From contig NZ_VFJE01000056.1 of NCBI RefSeq assembly GCF_006385255.1, positions 496,001 through 560,000 of the forward strand: a DNA stretch of 64,000 nucleotides, given 5' to 3'. This DNA comes from Flavobacterium microcysteis. Lineage in GTDB: Bacteria; Bacteroidota; Bacteroidia; Flavobacteriales; Flavobacteriaceae. This document shows, piece after piece, positions 42,993-51,345 of this stretch. Position 1 is the first letter of the stretch. Each line of letters starts with the position of its first letter. The notes under the pieces are model-generated. The model was not told the DNA's origin. It saw only the letters and a list, made by a program, of their open reading frames with translations, and did no database searches. Position numbers and translations under genes: made by a program.

Positions 42993-44393
42993 ATGTCTTT
43001 ATCTTTCAGAAACAGAATTGCTGTATACAACCTTATCAGTGCGGCAGCGTTAATCGCCATTGTTTTTGGAGTTGTCTATTCCGTAGTTAGGTTTTCCATC
43101 AATTATGACATTAACCATGATCTGGAAACAGAAATCCGTTACCATCAAGAGTTTGTAGAAAAACAGCCAATCAATCATCTCATGTTGGTTGAACCAAGTG
43201 AATGGGAGGAAAGCGAACATAACGAAATTAATGTCAATCCCGTATTTGTACAGATTTTTGATAGTAATGGCCAGTTTTATGAAAAATCCAGAAACCTCAA
43301 AGACGAAATCCTGAAATTCAAATACGGTGAAAAAGAAACCTATACAGAAGATACATTTCTGGATGGTAATCCTATAAGACAAGTACAGGCGCCCTTAATA
43401 AGTCATGGACATACTGTTGGCTATGTCATTATAGCCATGTCAATGGAACAGGAAATCCGACTTCTTGATAACTTAAGTCAGGTACTTATTATTGCTTTTT
43501 TTACAGTATTACTGGTCCTGTTTTTTATTACACGTTTTATTGCAGGTAAAAGTATTAGGCCAGCGGTCGATATTATCAATACGGCAAGTAAGATTACGAA
43601 CAGCAATTTGGGAGAAAGGATAGAACTTCCCAAAAATAAAGATGAACTGTTTGAGCTGTCAACTTCCATAAACCAATTGTTGGATCGTATTGAAGACGCA
43701 GTTGTACGGGAGCGTAAATTTACTTCCGATGCTTCTCATGAATTGCGAACGCCTTTAGCCGTTATCCAGGGAACACTTGAGGTGTTAATCAGAAAACCGC
43801 GAAAAAGTACGGAATATGAAGAAAAGATACGGTATTGTATCAGCGAAGTAAATCGGTTAAACGATTTGGCAGATCAGTTATTATTGCTCGCTCGATTCGA
43901 AAACCAGAAAGCGGCAGTTCAGATAGAAAATATTGAATTAGATGAAATCATCCTTCAGGTTTTGGAACGCTATTCCTCAAGAATTGCAGCTAAGGATATT
44001 GCTTTAAGTTTTGAGTTCAGTGATCATTATAAAATACGTTCAGATGCTTATCTGGTATCTGTTATTCTTGAGAACCTGATTTCAAATGCAGTAAAGTATA
44101 CCAAAGAAAAAGGCAAGATTGTAATTACCCTTGACGAATCAGATGGTAAGATTTCCTGCCTGATTGCTGACAGCGGCGTAGGTATCGCTCCTGAAGATTT
44201 GCAGAAAATTTACAATGAATTTTTCCGAGCCGAAAGCCAGCGACAATCCATCAAAGGCACAGGACTTGGCTTGTCAATTGTAAAGAGATTATGCATTCTG
44301 CTCAATGCGGAATTAAATATTCAAAGTGATTTGGGTAAAGGTACTACGGCTATAGTCACGTTTCAAGCTGGAGATTACCAGGAAACAATATAA
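42993..44393 (+). CDS. Sensor histidine kinase
   Basis: A 466-residue membrane kinase. Helices at about 11-33 and 163-184 bracket a periplasmic sensor domain of about 130 residues. A HAMP-like linker is followed by HisKA with phospho-acceptor His249 in SDASHELRTPLAV and a HATPase with ENLISNAVKYT, DSGVGI and GTGLGLSI. It pairs with the response regulator 6 bp upstream. The sensor domain shows no recognised ligand motif. The operon context suggests envelope or phosphate-related sensing, or metal sensing through the shared boxes; this is open. Confidence 0.95.
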   Translation: MSLSFRNRIAVYNLISAAALIAIVFGVVYSVVRFSINYDINHDLETEIRYHQEFVEKQPINHLMLVEPSEWEESEHNEINVNPVFVQIFDSNGQFYEKSRNLKDEILKFKYGEKETYTEDTFLDGNPIRQVQAPLISHGHTVGYVIIAMSMEQEIRLLDNLSQVLIIAFFTVLLVLFFITRFIAGKSIRPAVDIINTASKITNSNLGERIELPKNKDELFELSTSINQLLDRIEDAVVRERKFTSDASHELRTPLAVIQGTLEVLIRKPRKSTEYEEKIRYCISEVNRLNDLADQLLLLARFENQKAAVQIENIELDEIILQVLERYSSRIAAKDIALSFEFSDHYKIRSDAYLVSVILENLISNAVKYTKEKGKIVITLDESDGKISCLIADSGVGIAPEDLQKIYNEFFRAESQRQSIKGTGLGLSIVKRLCILLNAELNIQSDLGKGTTAIVTFQAGDYQETI

Positions 44394-44437
44394 TCTTTTT
44401 GTAGTACAAGATTAACTCTGACACAATATATTGAAAT

Positions 44438-44469
44438 AAAAAAAGCTCTTGAATTCCAAGAGCTTTTTT
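44438..44469. terminator. Bidirectional terminator between histidine kinase and KTSC gene
   Basis: Stem GCTCTTG (44445-44451) / CAAGAGC (44457-44463), extended by A-T pairs on both sides, 5-nt loop, T-run on each strand. It separates two convergent genes. Confidence 0.9.
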
Positions 44470-44488
44470 GTATATAGTAGTATGCAGA

Positions 44489-44935
44489 TTAATCTTCTGC
44501 CATAACGCCTGCTTTTCTATAGATAAAGCTGCCGTAAATATGTCTTCTGGCAAAACGGCTTGGCGATTCAGCATTAACCATCTTGATATAAGTGTTTCTT
44601 GGTACACCGATATATTCGTATGAATTTCCATCCAAATGTTGAATTACCAAAATCTGCTTCTCATAATAAAAATCATGGATATTGGATTTGGAAGTAGTTT
44701 CCTCATATTCCGAACGGTAGCGCTCCTGAGTTTCTGGATTGATGCTTACCAAAAAGTGATAGGCTTCAATAACCGATTTGCTCTTTTCCTCAGCGTCCAA
44801 TCTTCCAGCTTCGTCATCTACAAACTTATCAGGATGCGCATCCTTCATAGTATTTCTGTAGATTGTTTTTAATTCTTTTAGCGTTACGGTCTTGTCAACT
44901 CCCAAAAGCTTTCTGTGCTCAACAATTCTTTTCAT
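44489..44935 (-). CDS. J-domain / KTSC fusion protein
   Basis: About 148 residues. The N-terminal 70 residues resemble a short J-domain with the HPD motif at 34-36 (MKDAHPDKF), which in DnaJ stimulates Hsp70 ATPase. The C-terminal 60 residues match the KTSC domain (IQHLDGNSYEYIGVP, then SPSRFARRHIYGSFIYRKAG). A small protein combining a Hsp70-stimulating module with KTSC, a domain seen near lysyl-tRNA synthetase and in phage proteins, has no assigned role. I use ATG 44935; an upstream ATG at 44968 would overlap the promoter. Confidence 0.82.
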   Translation of the reverse strand: MKRIVEHRKLLGVDKTVTLKELKTIYRNTMKDAHPDKFVDDEAGRLDAEEKSKSVIEAYHFLVSINPETQERYRSEYEETTSKSNIHDFYYEKQILVIQHLDGNSYEYIGVPRNTYIKMVNAESPSRFARRHIYGSFIYRKAGVMAED

Positions 44936-44965
44936 AGTAATAGTACTTCCTTTTTTTATCGGCTG

Positions 44966-44973
44966 CAAAAGTA
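44966..44973 (-). promoter_or_regulatory. -7 element of the J-domain/KTSC gene
   Basis: Minus-strand TACTTTTG matches TAnnTTTG, 30 bp before the start codon at 44935. Confidence 0.5.
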
Positions 44974-45048
44974 GTTAAATTAGAATGTAAAATCCTAACC
45001 TATTCATTATTAATTTGTTTGATTGTTATATTGTTGAGAGTAACGGTT

Positions 45049-45840
45049 TTATGAGCGGGCTAATTCAGACTTTCCAAAAAAACTCTTCACAGCAGCAATC
45101 GTTACTTCGAACGCTTCTTTATGCGGAGTATGTCCTATTCCTGGAATGCTAAAAACAGAAGCAGTACCACTTACCTGGCTGACTGTTTTTTCAGCCTGTT
45201 CCATAGTGCCATATTCGTCTGCTTCTCCCTGAATAAATAAAAGCGGACAGGTTATGGCAGGTAGAAAATGTTCAATATTCCAATTTCTAAAATCATCACG
45301 TGTCCAGGTTTCTGTCCATGCCTTAAAAAGCATTTCGACCTTATCACCATGATATTTTTGCAGTCGTTGTGGAAGGTCAGTAGTTTTATAAGCTCCCATA
45401 GCTTCACGGATACCTTTGAGTGTTACTTCTTCCACAAAAATATGGGCAGCTTCACAAATTACGGCCTTGATTCTTTTTCCATATTGGCTTGCAGTAATCA
45501 GGGCAACGGAACCGCCATCACTATGACCAAACAAAATGGCATTGTCGATATCTAAAGCGGCAAGCAAACTGTCCAAAACATCAGCTTCTGCTTCGAGATA
45601 ATTTACGGGTCTTTCGTGAGTTAGCATAGGGTCAGATTTGCCATAGCCTAAACGGTCATATACCAAAACATTGCACTGTACGGCTTCGGCCAACTTTTGA
45701 GGGAAATCACGCCATAAGCTTGTACAGCCTAATGAATCGTGCAAGAAAACAAGTGTGGGTTGATTTTCGTAGGTTTTTTGAAATTCAATATACAATCTCT
45801 TTCCGTTGATGGGAACCCATCTGCCGTTGTTTTGTGCCAT
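45049..45840 (-). CDS. Alpha/beta hydrolase
   Basis: A 263-residue hydrolase without signal peptide. It has the oxyanion region LVFLHDSLGC, the nucleophile elbow GHSDGG with Ser107, an acid in FIQGEADEYG, and the catalytic His in GIGHTPHKE. DRLGYGKSD is typical of esterase/peroxidase-like members. Substrate unknown. It is divergent from the next hydrolase gene, and each has its own promoter in the 153-bp spacer. Confidence 0.88.
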   Translation of the reverse strand: MAQNNGRWVPINGKRLYIEFQKTYENQPTLVFLHDSLGCTSLWRDFPQKLAEAVQCNVLVYDRLGYGKSDPMLTHERPVNYLEAEADVLDSLLAALDIDNAILFGHSDGGSVALITASQYGKRIKAVICEAAHIFVEEVTLKGIREAMGAYKTTDLPQRLQKYHGDKVEMLFKAWTETWTRDDFRNWNIEHFLPAITCPLLFIQGEADEYGTMEQAEKTVSQVSGTASVFSIPGIGHTPHKEAFEVTIAAVKSFFGKSELARS

Positions 45841-45868
45841 AAGGTTTCGGCTCTATTTTTTGCCTTTT

Positions 45869-45876
45869 CAAAAGTA
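45869..45876 (-). promoter_or_regulatory. -7 element of the hydrolase gene at 45049-45840
   Basis: Minus-strand TACTTTTG matches TAnnTTTG, 28 bp before the start codon. No -33 element was identified. Confidence 0.45.
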
Positions 45877-45964
45877 TAAATATTGGAGCGATGTTGGAAT
45901 ATTTTTATTTATAAAGATCGTTGCGGCTTTTCCATTTTTACAATTTTTAAATCCGCTCCTGTTT

Positions 45965-45972
45965 TAATTTTG
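45965..45972 (+). promoter_or_regulatory. -7 element of the secreted hydrolase gene
   Basis: TAATTTTG matches TAnnTTTG and lies 21 bp before the ATG at 45994. Confidence 0.45.
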
Positions 45973-45993
45973 TTGGAATTAATATAACAAAAT

Positions 45994-47304
45994 ATGATTA
46001 AAGCGATTCTTTGCCTAGCATTTTTAATAGTTCAGCAATGTGCCTATTCACAACTGAAATATACTACAACCAATACGGCGTTAGTGAAACTCCTTCATGT
46101 AAAAAAATATACAGGAAAACAATACCGATTGAATGTTGATATAAAAAATGAACCCGCAGATTCTATAAGCGGTGGTTCAATTCTGGTTTTGCAGACCAAA
46201 AAACAAGACTGGGAATATTTAGAAAATACCCGCACGACATTTTTTGTTCCTAAGGATTCCAAAGATTGGAAAACCCATGTCGTTACGGGAACGATTGATC
46301 CGGAAGCACAGAAAATGTGGTTTACTTTGGTTACTTATGGCAATGGAGATTTCTATTTCGACAATATGAAATTAGAGATAAAAGAAGGAGAAAGTTGGGT
46401 AGAACTGCCAATTGAAGGAGGCGATTTTGAAAAGTCATCGGCCAGTAATCCGCTCAAAGGATTTAAAAATGCAGAATCTGCAAAGAAAAAAGGAATGGTC
46501 GTTTCGTTGGAAAATCAGGAAGGACGAGGACAGTCGTTGCGTATTCATGCAGAAGGAGGCACCATCGACAACAGGTTTTTTTACGGAAATAATACGGCAG
46601 GAGGAAAATATGTAAACAGTGGCGGCACAAAAATCTATTATGAAACCTATGGCAAAGGAGAACCCTTGCTTTTGCTTCACGGCAATGGCGGCTCCATCAG
46701 CAGTTTTGCCGGTCAGATTGAAGAGTTTGCTAAAAGCTATATGGTAATTGCGGTGGATACAAGAGGGCAAGGAAAAAGCATAGACCTGCTGACACAACAT
46801 TTTTCGTATGATCTTTTTGCAGAAGATATGAAAACGTTATTGGATTCGCTGGGTTTAAAGCAGGTTAATGTTGTAGGATGGAGTGATGGTGGCAATACGG
46901 GGTTGTTGTTGGCAAGTAAATATCCTGAGTATGTGAAAAAACTGGTCACCATGGGTGCCAATCTGAATCCTTCTGATAAGGCAATCGACAAAAAGATGCT
47001 AAAAACCATTGATAAAGATGTCAAAAGACTAAAAACCCAAAAAGATGCAGATGTAGTAACCATCCGATTATTAGAAATGTTGCTTCAGGAGCCAAATATC
47101 AGCCCTCAAAGCCTAAATACCATTAAAGCAAAAACCTTGGTCGTAGCAGGTGAACATGACCTGATATTGGAAAGCCATACGCAACTGATTGGAGCCAGTA
47201 TTCCGGGAGCTAAAGTTGAGATACTAAAAGGTCAGACACACGAAGTAGTAGCCGATAATCCTAAATTGTTTAATCAGGTTGTATTGGAATTTTTAAATGG
47301 GTAA
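45994..47304 (+). CDS. Secreted alpha/beta hydrolase with N-terminal beta-sandwich domain
   Basis: A 436-residue exported protein. After a signal peptide (about 1-19) comes a domain of about 180 residues that resembles a carbohydrate-binding or jelly-roll module (WFTLVTYGNGDFYFDNMKLEI is typical). The hydrolase part starts near 205: LLLLHGNGGS, nucleophile Ser297 in GWSDGGN, acid in VVAGEHDLI and His in GQTHEVV. It is probably a periplasmic esterase. The next gene, also a hydrolase, follows after 35 bp and may be co-transcribed. Confidence 0.87.
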   Translation: MIKAILCLAFLIVQQCAYSQLKYTTTNTALVKLLHVKKYTGKQYRLNVDIKNEPADSISGGSILVLQTKKQDWEYLENTRTTFFVPKDSKDWKTHVVTGTIDPEAQKMWFTLVTYGNGDFYFDNMKLEIKEGESWVELPIEGGDFEKSSASNPLKGFKNAESAKKKGMVVSLENQEGRGQSLRIHAEGGTIDNRFFYGNNTAGGKYVNSGGTKIYYETYGKGEPLLLLHGNGGSISSFAGQIEEFAKSYMVIAVDTRGQGKSIDLLTQHFSYDLFAEDMKTLLDSLGLKQVNVVGWSDGGNTGLLLASKYPEYVKKLVTMGANLNPSDKAIDKKMLKTIDKDVKRLKTQKDADVVTIRLLEMLLQEPNISPQSLNTIKAKTLVVAGEHDLILESHTQLIGASIPGAKVEILKGQTHEVVADNPKLFNQVVLEFLNG

Positions 47305-47339
47305 TAGGCAATATCCGTTGAAAATCATATATTAGAAAT

Positions 47340-48272
47340 ATGAAAAATAAATTGATCATAGCAGCATTTTGCTGCTTTTTAAACTCATTCGGTCAGAAGA
47401 TAGAAAAGGTAGCTCTCGATAAAAATGACCCATCACATGATTGTTATACAGCAATCATTCCTGAAAAACAACCCGTGACAGGATATCTGGTTCTTGTTCC
47501 TGGTTTTGGAGAAACTCCGGAAAGGACGATGCAACAAACCGATCTGCCTTTGCGCTGTGCAGAAAAAGGAATACTAACCATCATTCCCACGCTCTCGGAC
47601 GGCGTAATGTCGTTTGGAGTTGATGATGCCAGCCAGAAATCATTGGTGGCAATCATTGAAGACGCAACAAAAAAATATAATCTTGCGTCACAGCGATTTT
47701 ATATTGGAGGTTTTTCAATTGGAGGAAGTGCTGCCGTCAAATATGCGGAAATAGCCTTGTCTGGAAATTTAAAAAACAAACCCATAGCGGTTTTTGCAGT
47801 CGATCCACCTCTTGATTTTGAACGGTTTTATAATTCCAGCAAACGTGACCTTAGGCTTTCGGGAGGTTCACAGCCCAACCAGGAAAATGTTTATATGGTT
47901 GGAAGAATTGAACAGGTTATGGGTGGCACGCCTGATGATGTTTTGAAAAACTATTATACGATTTCACCTTATTCCTATTCAGATACGGAACAGAAAGCCA
48001 TCAAAAGCCTTATAAAAATCCCGATACGAATGTATTCAGAACCAGATGTCATTTGGTGGATTGAAAACAGAAGTTCTGATTTTTCAGGTATGAACGTTTT
48101 AGACTGTTCGGCCATGATTAATGAGCTGAAAAGGCTTGGCAATAGTCAGGCAGAACTTATAGTAACAGAAAACAAAGGCTTCAGAAAACCAGACAATAAA
48201 AGACATCCGCATTCCTGGAGTATAGTAGATAATGAGAAACTGATTGCCTGGCTACTTGAGAAAAAGGGATAA
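47340..48272 (+). CDS. Secreted alpha/beta hydrolase-fold protein
   Basis: A 310-residue protein with a signal peptide (about 1-18, ending SFGQ). It has LVLVPGFGETP near the oxyanion position, GGFSIGGSAA with Ser126 as candidate nucleophile, and a late HPHSW with a candidate catalytic His; the acid is not obvious. It follows the previous hydrolase gene by 35 bp. Function unknown; the fold assignment rests on motif order. Confidence 0.75.
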   Translation: MKNKLIIAAFCCFLNSFGQKIEKVALDKNDPSHDCYTAIIPEKQPVTGYLVLVPGFGETPERTMQQTDLPLRCAEKGILTIIPTLSDGVMSFGVDDASQKSLVAIIEDATKKYNLASQRFYIGGFSIGGSAAVKYAEIALSGNLKNKPIAVFAVDPPLDFERFYNSSKRDLRLSGGSQPNQENVYMVGRIEQVMGGTPDDVLKNYYTISPYSYSDTEQKAIKSLIKIPIRMYSEPDVIWWIENRSSDFSGMNVLDCSAMINELKRLGNSQAELIVTENKGFRKPDNKRHPHSWSIVDNEKLIAWLLEKKG

Positions 48273-48329
48273 AAGAGTTGAGGTATTTTTAGTAAATTCG
48301 TAATGTAAAGAGTTGCGTAAATTAATACA

Positions 48330-48713
48330 ATGATAAAATCTTTTAACCCTGGCGTTTTTTTTGAAATTCCGGTAAACAATCTGGAAAGAGCAGTACAGTT
48401 TTATACTTCCGTCTTTGGTTTTGAATTCGAAAGAGATACCATACATGATAATGAAATGGCACTTTTTCCGCTGGATGAAAATGCTCCGGGCATTTCAGGA
48501 GCGCTGGCAAAAGGCGAAATATATAAGCCTACGAAAGAAGGAACGCTTATTTATCTAAAGAGCAAAGACATTGACAAGACGCTGGAACTGACATTAAATA
48601 GTGGAGGTGCGGTATTGTTTCCCAAAACCTCAAACGGCGAATGGGGATTTGTAGCAGAGTTGGAAGACAGCGAAGGAAATCGGATTGGACTTTTGCAAGC
48701 ATTGGATCAATAA
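48330..48713 (+). CDS. VOC (glyoxalase/bleomycin-resistance) family protein
   Basis: A 127-residue protein. NPGVFFEIPVNNLERAVQFY and a C-terminal WGFVAELEDSEGNRIGL match the vicinal-oxygen-chelate fold, with a possible metal-ligand Glu in the last motif. Substrate unknown. The next gene starts 10 bp later, so the two form a small operon. Confidence 0.88.
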   Translation: MIKSFNPGVFFEIPVNNLERAVQFYTSVFGFEFERDTIHDNEMALFPLDENAPGISGALAKGEIYKPTKEGTLIYLKSKDIDKTLELTLNSGGAVLFPKTSNGEWGFVAELEDSEGNRIGLLQALDQ

Positions 48714-48723
48714 CAAAAATGCT

Positions 48724-49140
48724 ATGAAAATACATACTACCAACTATAAAAATGCTTTCATCGAAGCAGCAGAAGATTGTCCGGCTGTGAAAGGAGAAAT
48801 ACCGCCCGTGAAAGGAGAAGCAAAAACCATAGCAAATCTCCAATTCGAAATGCTTAGCAAAAAACCGTATGCATTTACATCTGATGAGGTGCTGTTTCAG
48901 ATTTATGCCATAAAGAATGATTTGGCAGAAAGCGAATTGGCAGTAGAAAGAGAAAAATTCTTCTCCAAAGGGCAGGCCTGCCTGAGAACTTCACCTTTAG
49001 CGAAACGTTATGGCTGGGGCATTCACCATGACAGCGAAGGTAAAGTAGCGCTTTTTGGACGCGAAACAGATCAATATGAGAAGTTTCAGAAAGATAAAAA
49101 CCTGCAAGTAGTGAAAGCGATGAGATCCAGTAGAAAATAA
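48724..49140 (+). CDS. DUF6157 family protein
   Basis: A 138-residue protein beginning MKIHTTNYKNAFIEAAEDCP, as in the DUF6157 family, with KPYAFTSDEVLF and AKRYGWGIHHDSEGKVALFG. Function unknown. I start at ATG 48724, 10 bp after the VOC gene, instead of a TTG inside that gene. Confidence 0.85.
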   Translation: MKIHTTNYKNAFIEAAEDCPAVKGEIPPVKGEAKTIANLQFEMLSKKPYAFTSDEVLFQIYAIKNDLAESELAVEREKFFSKGQACLRTSPLAKRYGWGIHHDSEGKVALFGRETDQYEKFQKDKNLQVVKAMRSSRK

Positions 49141-49160
49141 GATTGACTCAAGAAAAATAA

Positions 49161-49187
49161 AAAGGCCCTGGAAACAGGGCCTTTATC
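49161..49187. terminator. Terminator between DUF6157 and T9SS cargo genes
   Basis: Perfect stem AAAGGCCCTG (49161-49170) / CAGGGCCTTT (49175-49184) with a GAAA tetraloop, serving the convergent genes on both sides. Confidence 0.9.
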
Positions 49188-49189
49188 GT

Positions 49190-49738
49190 TTAATTCTTTA
49201 CTATTTTATTTCGGAACACCTGCCCATCGGCAGTTTCGACCGTAACGAGATAGATTCCTGAAGGATACTGAGCCATTTCCATCTCAAGGGAAGTCTCATT
49301 TTTAACATCCTTTACCGAAATAACCTTTCCATCAATGGAGGCCAATGTCACTGTTGCCAATTCCATATTGTCTACAGAAAGATTCATTTTTGAAGTTACC
49401 GGATTTGGATAAACAGTAAGCTGCAACGCATCGACAAGCTTATCAGATGTTTCCATCTGTCGTGCCTTAACTTTGCCACACGGGCCTATTTTTGCCAGAA
49501 ATAAAGAACCCGATTTGATATGGGTATTGCCTTTAAGTTCCACCAAAACTCCGGCACGAAGCGTACTGTTATAACCAGAACTTACCCCATAACCAGAAGA
49601 TGCCACGATGCGATTCGATGCCTGATGCACCACGGGAGTTACCGTCTCAAATGTGGTCAGATTGAGATTGGCCACGCATTGAGCATGCAATTGCACAGCT
49701 CCCAGCAAGAAGGTTATAAATAATATAAATTTTCTCAT
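49190..49738 (-). CDS. Small T9SS type A sorting-domain protein
   Basis: A 182-residue exported protein: signal peptide about 1-19 (ending LHAQ), a short central part, and a C-terminal T9SS sorting domain starting at LTVYPNPVTSKMNL and ending GQVFRNKIVKN. The sorting domain directs translocation by the GldKLMN machinery. It follows the fibre-like gene by only 4 bp, so the two are co-expressed and may form a surface pair. Confidence 0.87.
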   Translation of the reverse strand: MRKFILFITFLLGAVQLHAQCVANLNLTTFETVTPVVHQASNRIVASSGYGVSSGYNSTLRAGVLVELKGNTHIKSGSLFLAKIGPCGKVKARQMETSDKLVDALQLTVYPNPVTSKMNLSVDNMELATVTLASIDGKVISVKDVKNETSLEMEMAQYPSGIYLVTVETADGQVFRNKIVKN

Positions 49739-49742
49739 GGAT

Positions 49743-50732
49743 TTAATTTTTAGAAGCCAAAGCCTTAACCATTTCTTTCAATTCTTTTAGTTCTTCGGCT
49801 TGTTTTTCATTGATTTTATTCTGCTCGATGATATAAAGTGTCAACTCCTCAATTTTTTCCTGCTGGATTTTTGCCATTTCTCCTACAGAAATACCATCCT
49901 GCTCGATTTGTTTTCCAGATGGAACATTGATAAGATGTCCTTTTTCAGCAATATGCTGTTCTACTTCTTTTAATGTTGGAAGTTGGTAGTTTTTTTCAAA
50001 AACATAATCCGCCCATGTCGTAGCTACGCGAATCTCTTCTGCAAGAAGTCCGCCCTTGACAAAGAATTTATAACCAGAAACATCAACTGACCCGGCAGTA
50101 GAAGGGAAAGCAGTAACTCCAATACCTACTTTTCCAGTAGGGAAGTCACCCATCATAAGTGGCGCTAATGTGTAATAAAGATAGTCCTGGACAATAAAAG
50201 TATTGCTTTTTTTCACGTCCATTCCGGCACGGTATCCTAAAAAGAGATTTCTATCGCCTATAGCGTTTTCTCCGGCACCTTCACCAAGATAGGTATTGCT
50301 TTCTCCAGTGCTGCCATATCCAGCTTCAGTACCAAAAAAACTATTGTGTGAACTATTGTTTCCTAAACCGGTATTTATACCCACATAAGTATTTTGGTGC
50401 CCGGTTGTATTACCAAGTCCAGAACTCTCGCCTATAAAGGTATTAGCCGATCCATTGATATTATCTAATCCAGACTGGCTTCCTACATAAGTGTTTCCGC
50501 CATTTGTAGTAGTACTTTTTCCACTGCTCCAGCCAATAAAAGTATTGGAACTTGCGGTAGTACTTACTTTTCCGGCTTCATACCCATAAAAGGTATTTCG
50601 TCCACCACCTGTTAAGGTTGTCCCGGCACCGGAACCGCCACTGGTTGCCAAATTGTTGGATTGTACATTTTGTGCATTGGCACATAAAACGCTTAGGCCG
50701 AATAGGCCAATAAATAGTGATTTGGATTTCAT
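49743..50732 (-). CDS. Exported fibre-like protein with tandem glycine-rich repeats
   Basis: A 329-residue protein with a signal peptide (about 1-20, ending ANAQ). Residues about 45-195 contain six or seven tandem repeats of about 24 residues around NTFIGxxSG / NTYVGxxTG, as in trimeric adhesin heads and tail-fibre shafts. The C-terminal part has ADYVFEKNYQLPTLKEVEQHI and a final coiled coil of about 60 residues that would support trimerisation. It has no T9SS sorting domain; the next gene, 4 bp away, has one. Confidence 0.78.
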   Translation of the reverse strand: MKSKSLFIGLFGLSVLCANAQNVQSNNLATSGGSGAGTTLTGGGRNTFYGYEAGKVSTTASSNTFIGWSSGKSTTTNGGNTYVGSQSGLDNINGSANTFIGESSGLGNTTGHQNTYVGINTGLGNNSSHNSFFGTEAGYGSTGESNTYLGEGAGENAIGDRNLFLGYRAGMDVKKSNTFIVQDYLYYTLAPLMMGDFPTGKVGIGVTAFPSTAGSVDVSGYKFFVKGGLLAEEIRVATTWADYVFEKNYQLPTLKEVEQHIAEKGHLINVPSGKQIEQDGISVGEMAKIQQEKIEELTLYIIEQNKINEKQAEELKELKEMVKALASKN

Positions 50733-50901
50733 TTTAAATAAAATTAATAGGTTAATACTGTAAATCTAATGAATTGAAGTATTGCGACTATTAATAGTTT
50801 TGATTTATAACAAATTCTCAAATTGAGAATATTAAAGTAAGAAAAAAGTTATATTATTTATATATTTTATTGGTTGTCAATTGTGTACGGAGAATTACTG
50901 T

Positions 50902-50918
50902 CTTAAGCAAATCTTAAG
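50902..50918 (+). promoter_or_regulatory. Two tandem CTTAAG boxes with 11-bp period
   Basis: TCTTAAG is repeated exactly with starts 11 bp apart (CTTAAG cores 50902-50907 and 50913-50918). The core and spacing are the same as in the three boxes at 39345-39372. It lies 82 bp upstream of the -7 element of the DUF6660-CusA operon. Confidence 0.5.
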
Positions 50919-50980
50919 ATGTTTTTGGAGTACTGGCATCATTTTGGTACAAGCAAAGTAATTTCTAATTATTGATTAGA

Positions 50981-51008
50981 TTGCCTATAAATATTTTTTC
51001 TACATTTA
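50981..51008 (+). promoter_or_regulatory. Promoter of the DUF6660/metal-efflux operon
   Basis: TTG at 50981-50983, a 17-bp spacer, and TACATTTA (51001-51008), one base off TAnnTTTG. The start codon follows only 4 bp after the -7 element, so the transcript may have almost no leader. Confidence 0.45.
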
Positions 51009-51012
51009 CAAC

Positions 51013-51339
51013 ATGAAATCAACAAGGCATTTTCTTACTTCTTTTTTATCGGTCTACTTGCTGGTACTGATGATTTTGCCTTGTAATGATGTTCACGCAC
51101 AACCGCAAACGGTTTCCCATACACAAATTTCCCAGCTTGAGAATGAGCAGCATCATGAAGATTTTTGTACGCCATTTTGTATCTGTGCCTGCTGTACTAC
51201 ACCAATTATAATACATTCGGCTATTGTTTTCGACATGGCGCCGCATTTTGATAATTCATATACAAAAACACCAAGTTTTTATAAGCCTGTTACATCCAGT
51301 TTCTTCGGATCGATTTGGCAACCACCCCAATTAGTATAA
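51013..51339 (+). CDS. DUF6660 family small exported Cys/His-rich protein
   Basis: A 108-residue protein with a signal peptide (about 1-29, ending VHAQ). The mature part contains a His/Cys cluster: EQHHEDFC followed by TPFCICACC, giving two His, one Asp/Glu pair and five Cys within about 16 residues. It matches the DUF6660 family that commonly precedes CusA-type pumps in Bacteroidota. A periplasmic metal-binding role is suggested by composition and by its place as first gene of the efflux operon, but is not demonstrated. Confidence 0.75.
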   Translation: MKSTRHFLTSFLSVYLLVLMILPCNDVHAQPQTVSHTQISQLENEQHHEDFCTPFCICACCTTPIIIHSAIVFDMAPHFDNSYTKTPSFYKPVTSSFFGSIWQPPQLV

Positions 51340-51345
51340 TGTTAT

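Larger units (their letters stand above)
50733..51012. other. Divergent intergenic region before the metal-efflux operon
   Basis: A 280-bp AT-rich spacer. It contains the tandem boxes at 50902-50918 and the promoter at 50981-51008. No coding potential was seen. Confidence 0.5.

Noticed and set aside
49743..50732. Phage tail fibre or prophage remnant
   Set aside because: The protein has a signal peptide and there are no phage structural, integrase or lysis genes nearby.
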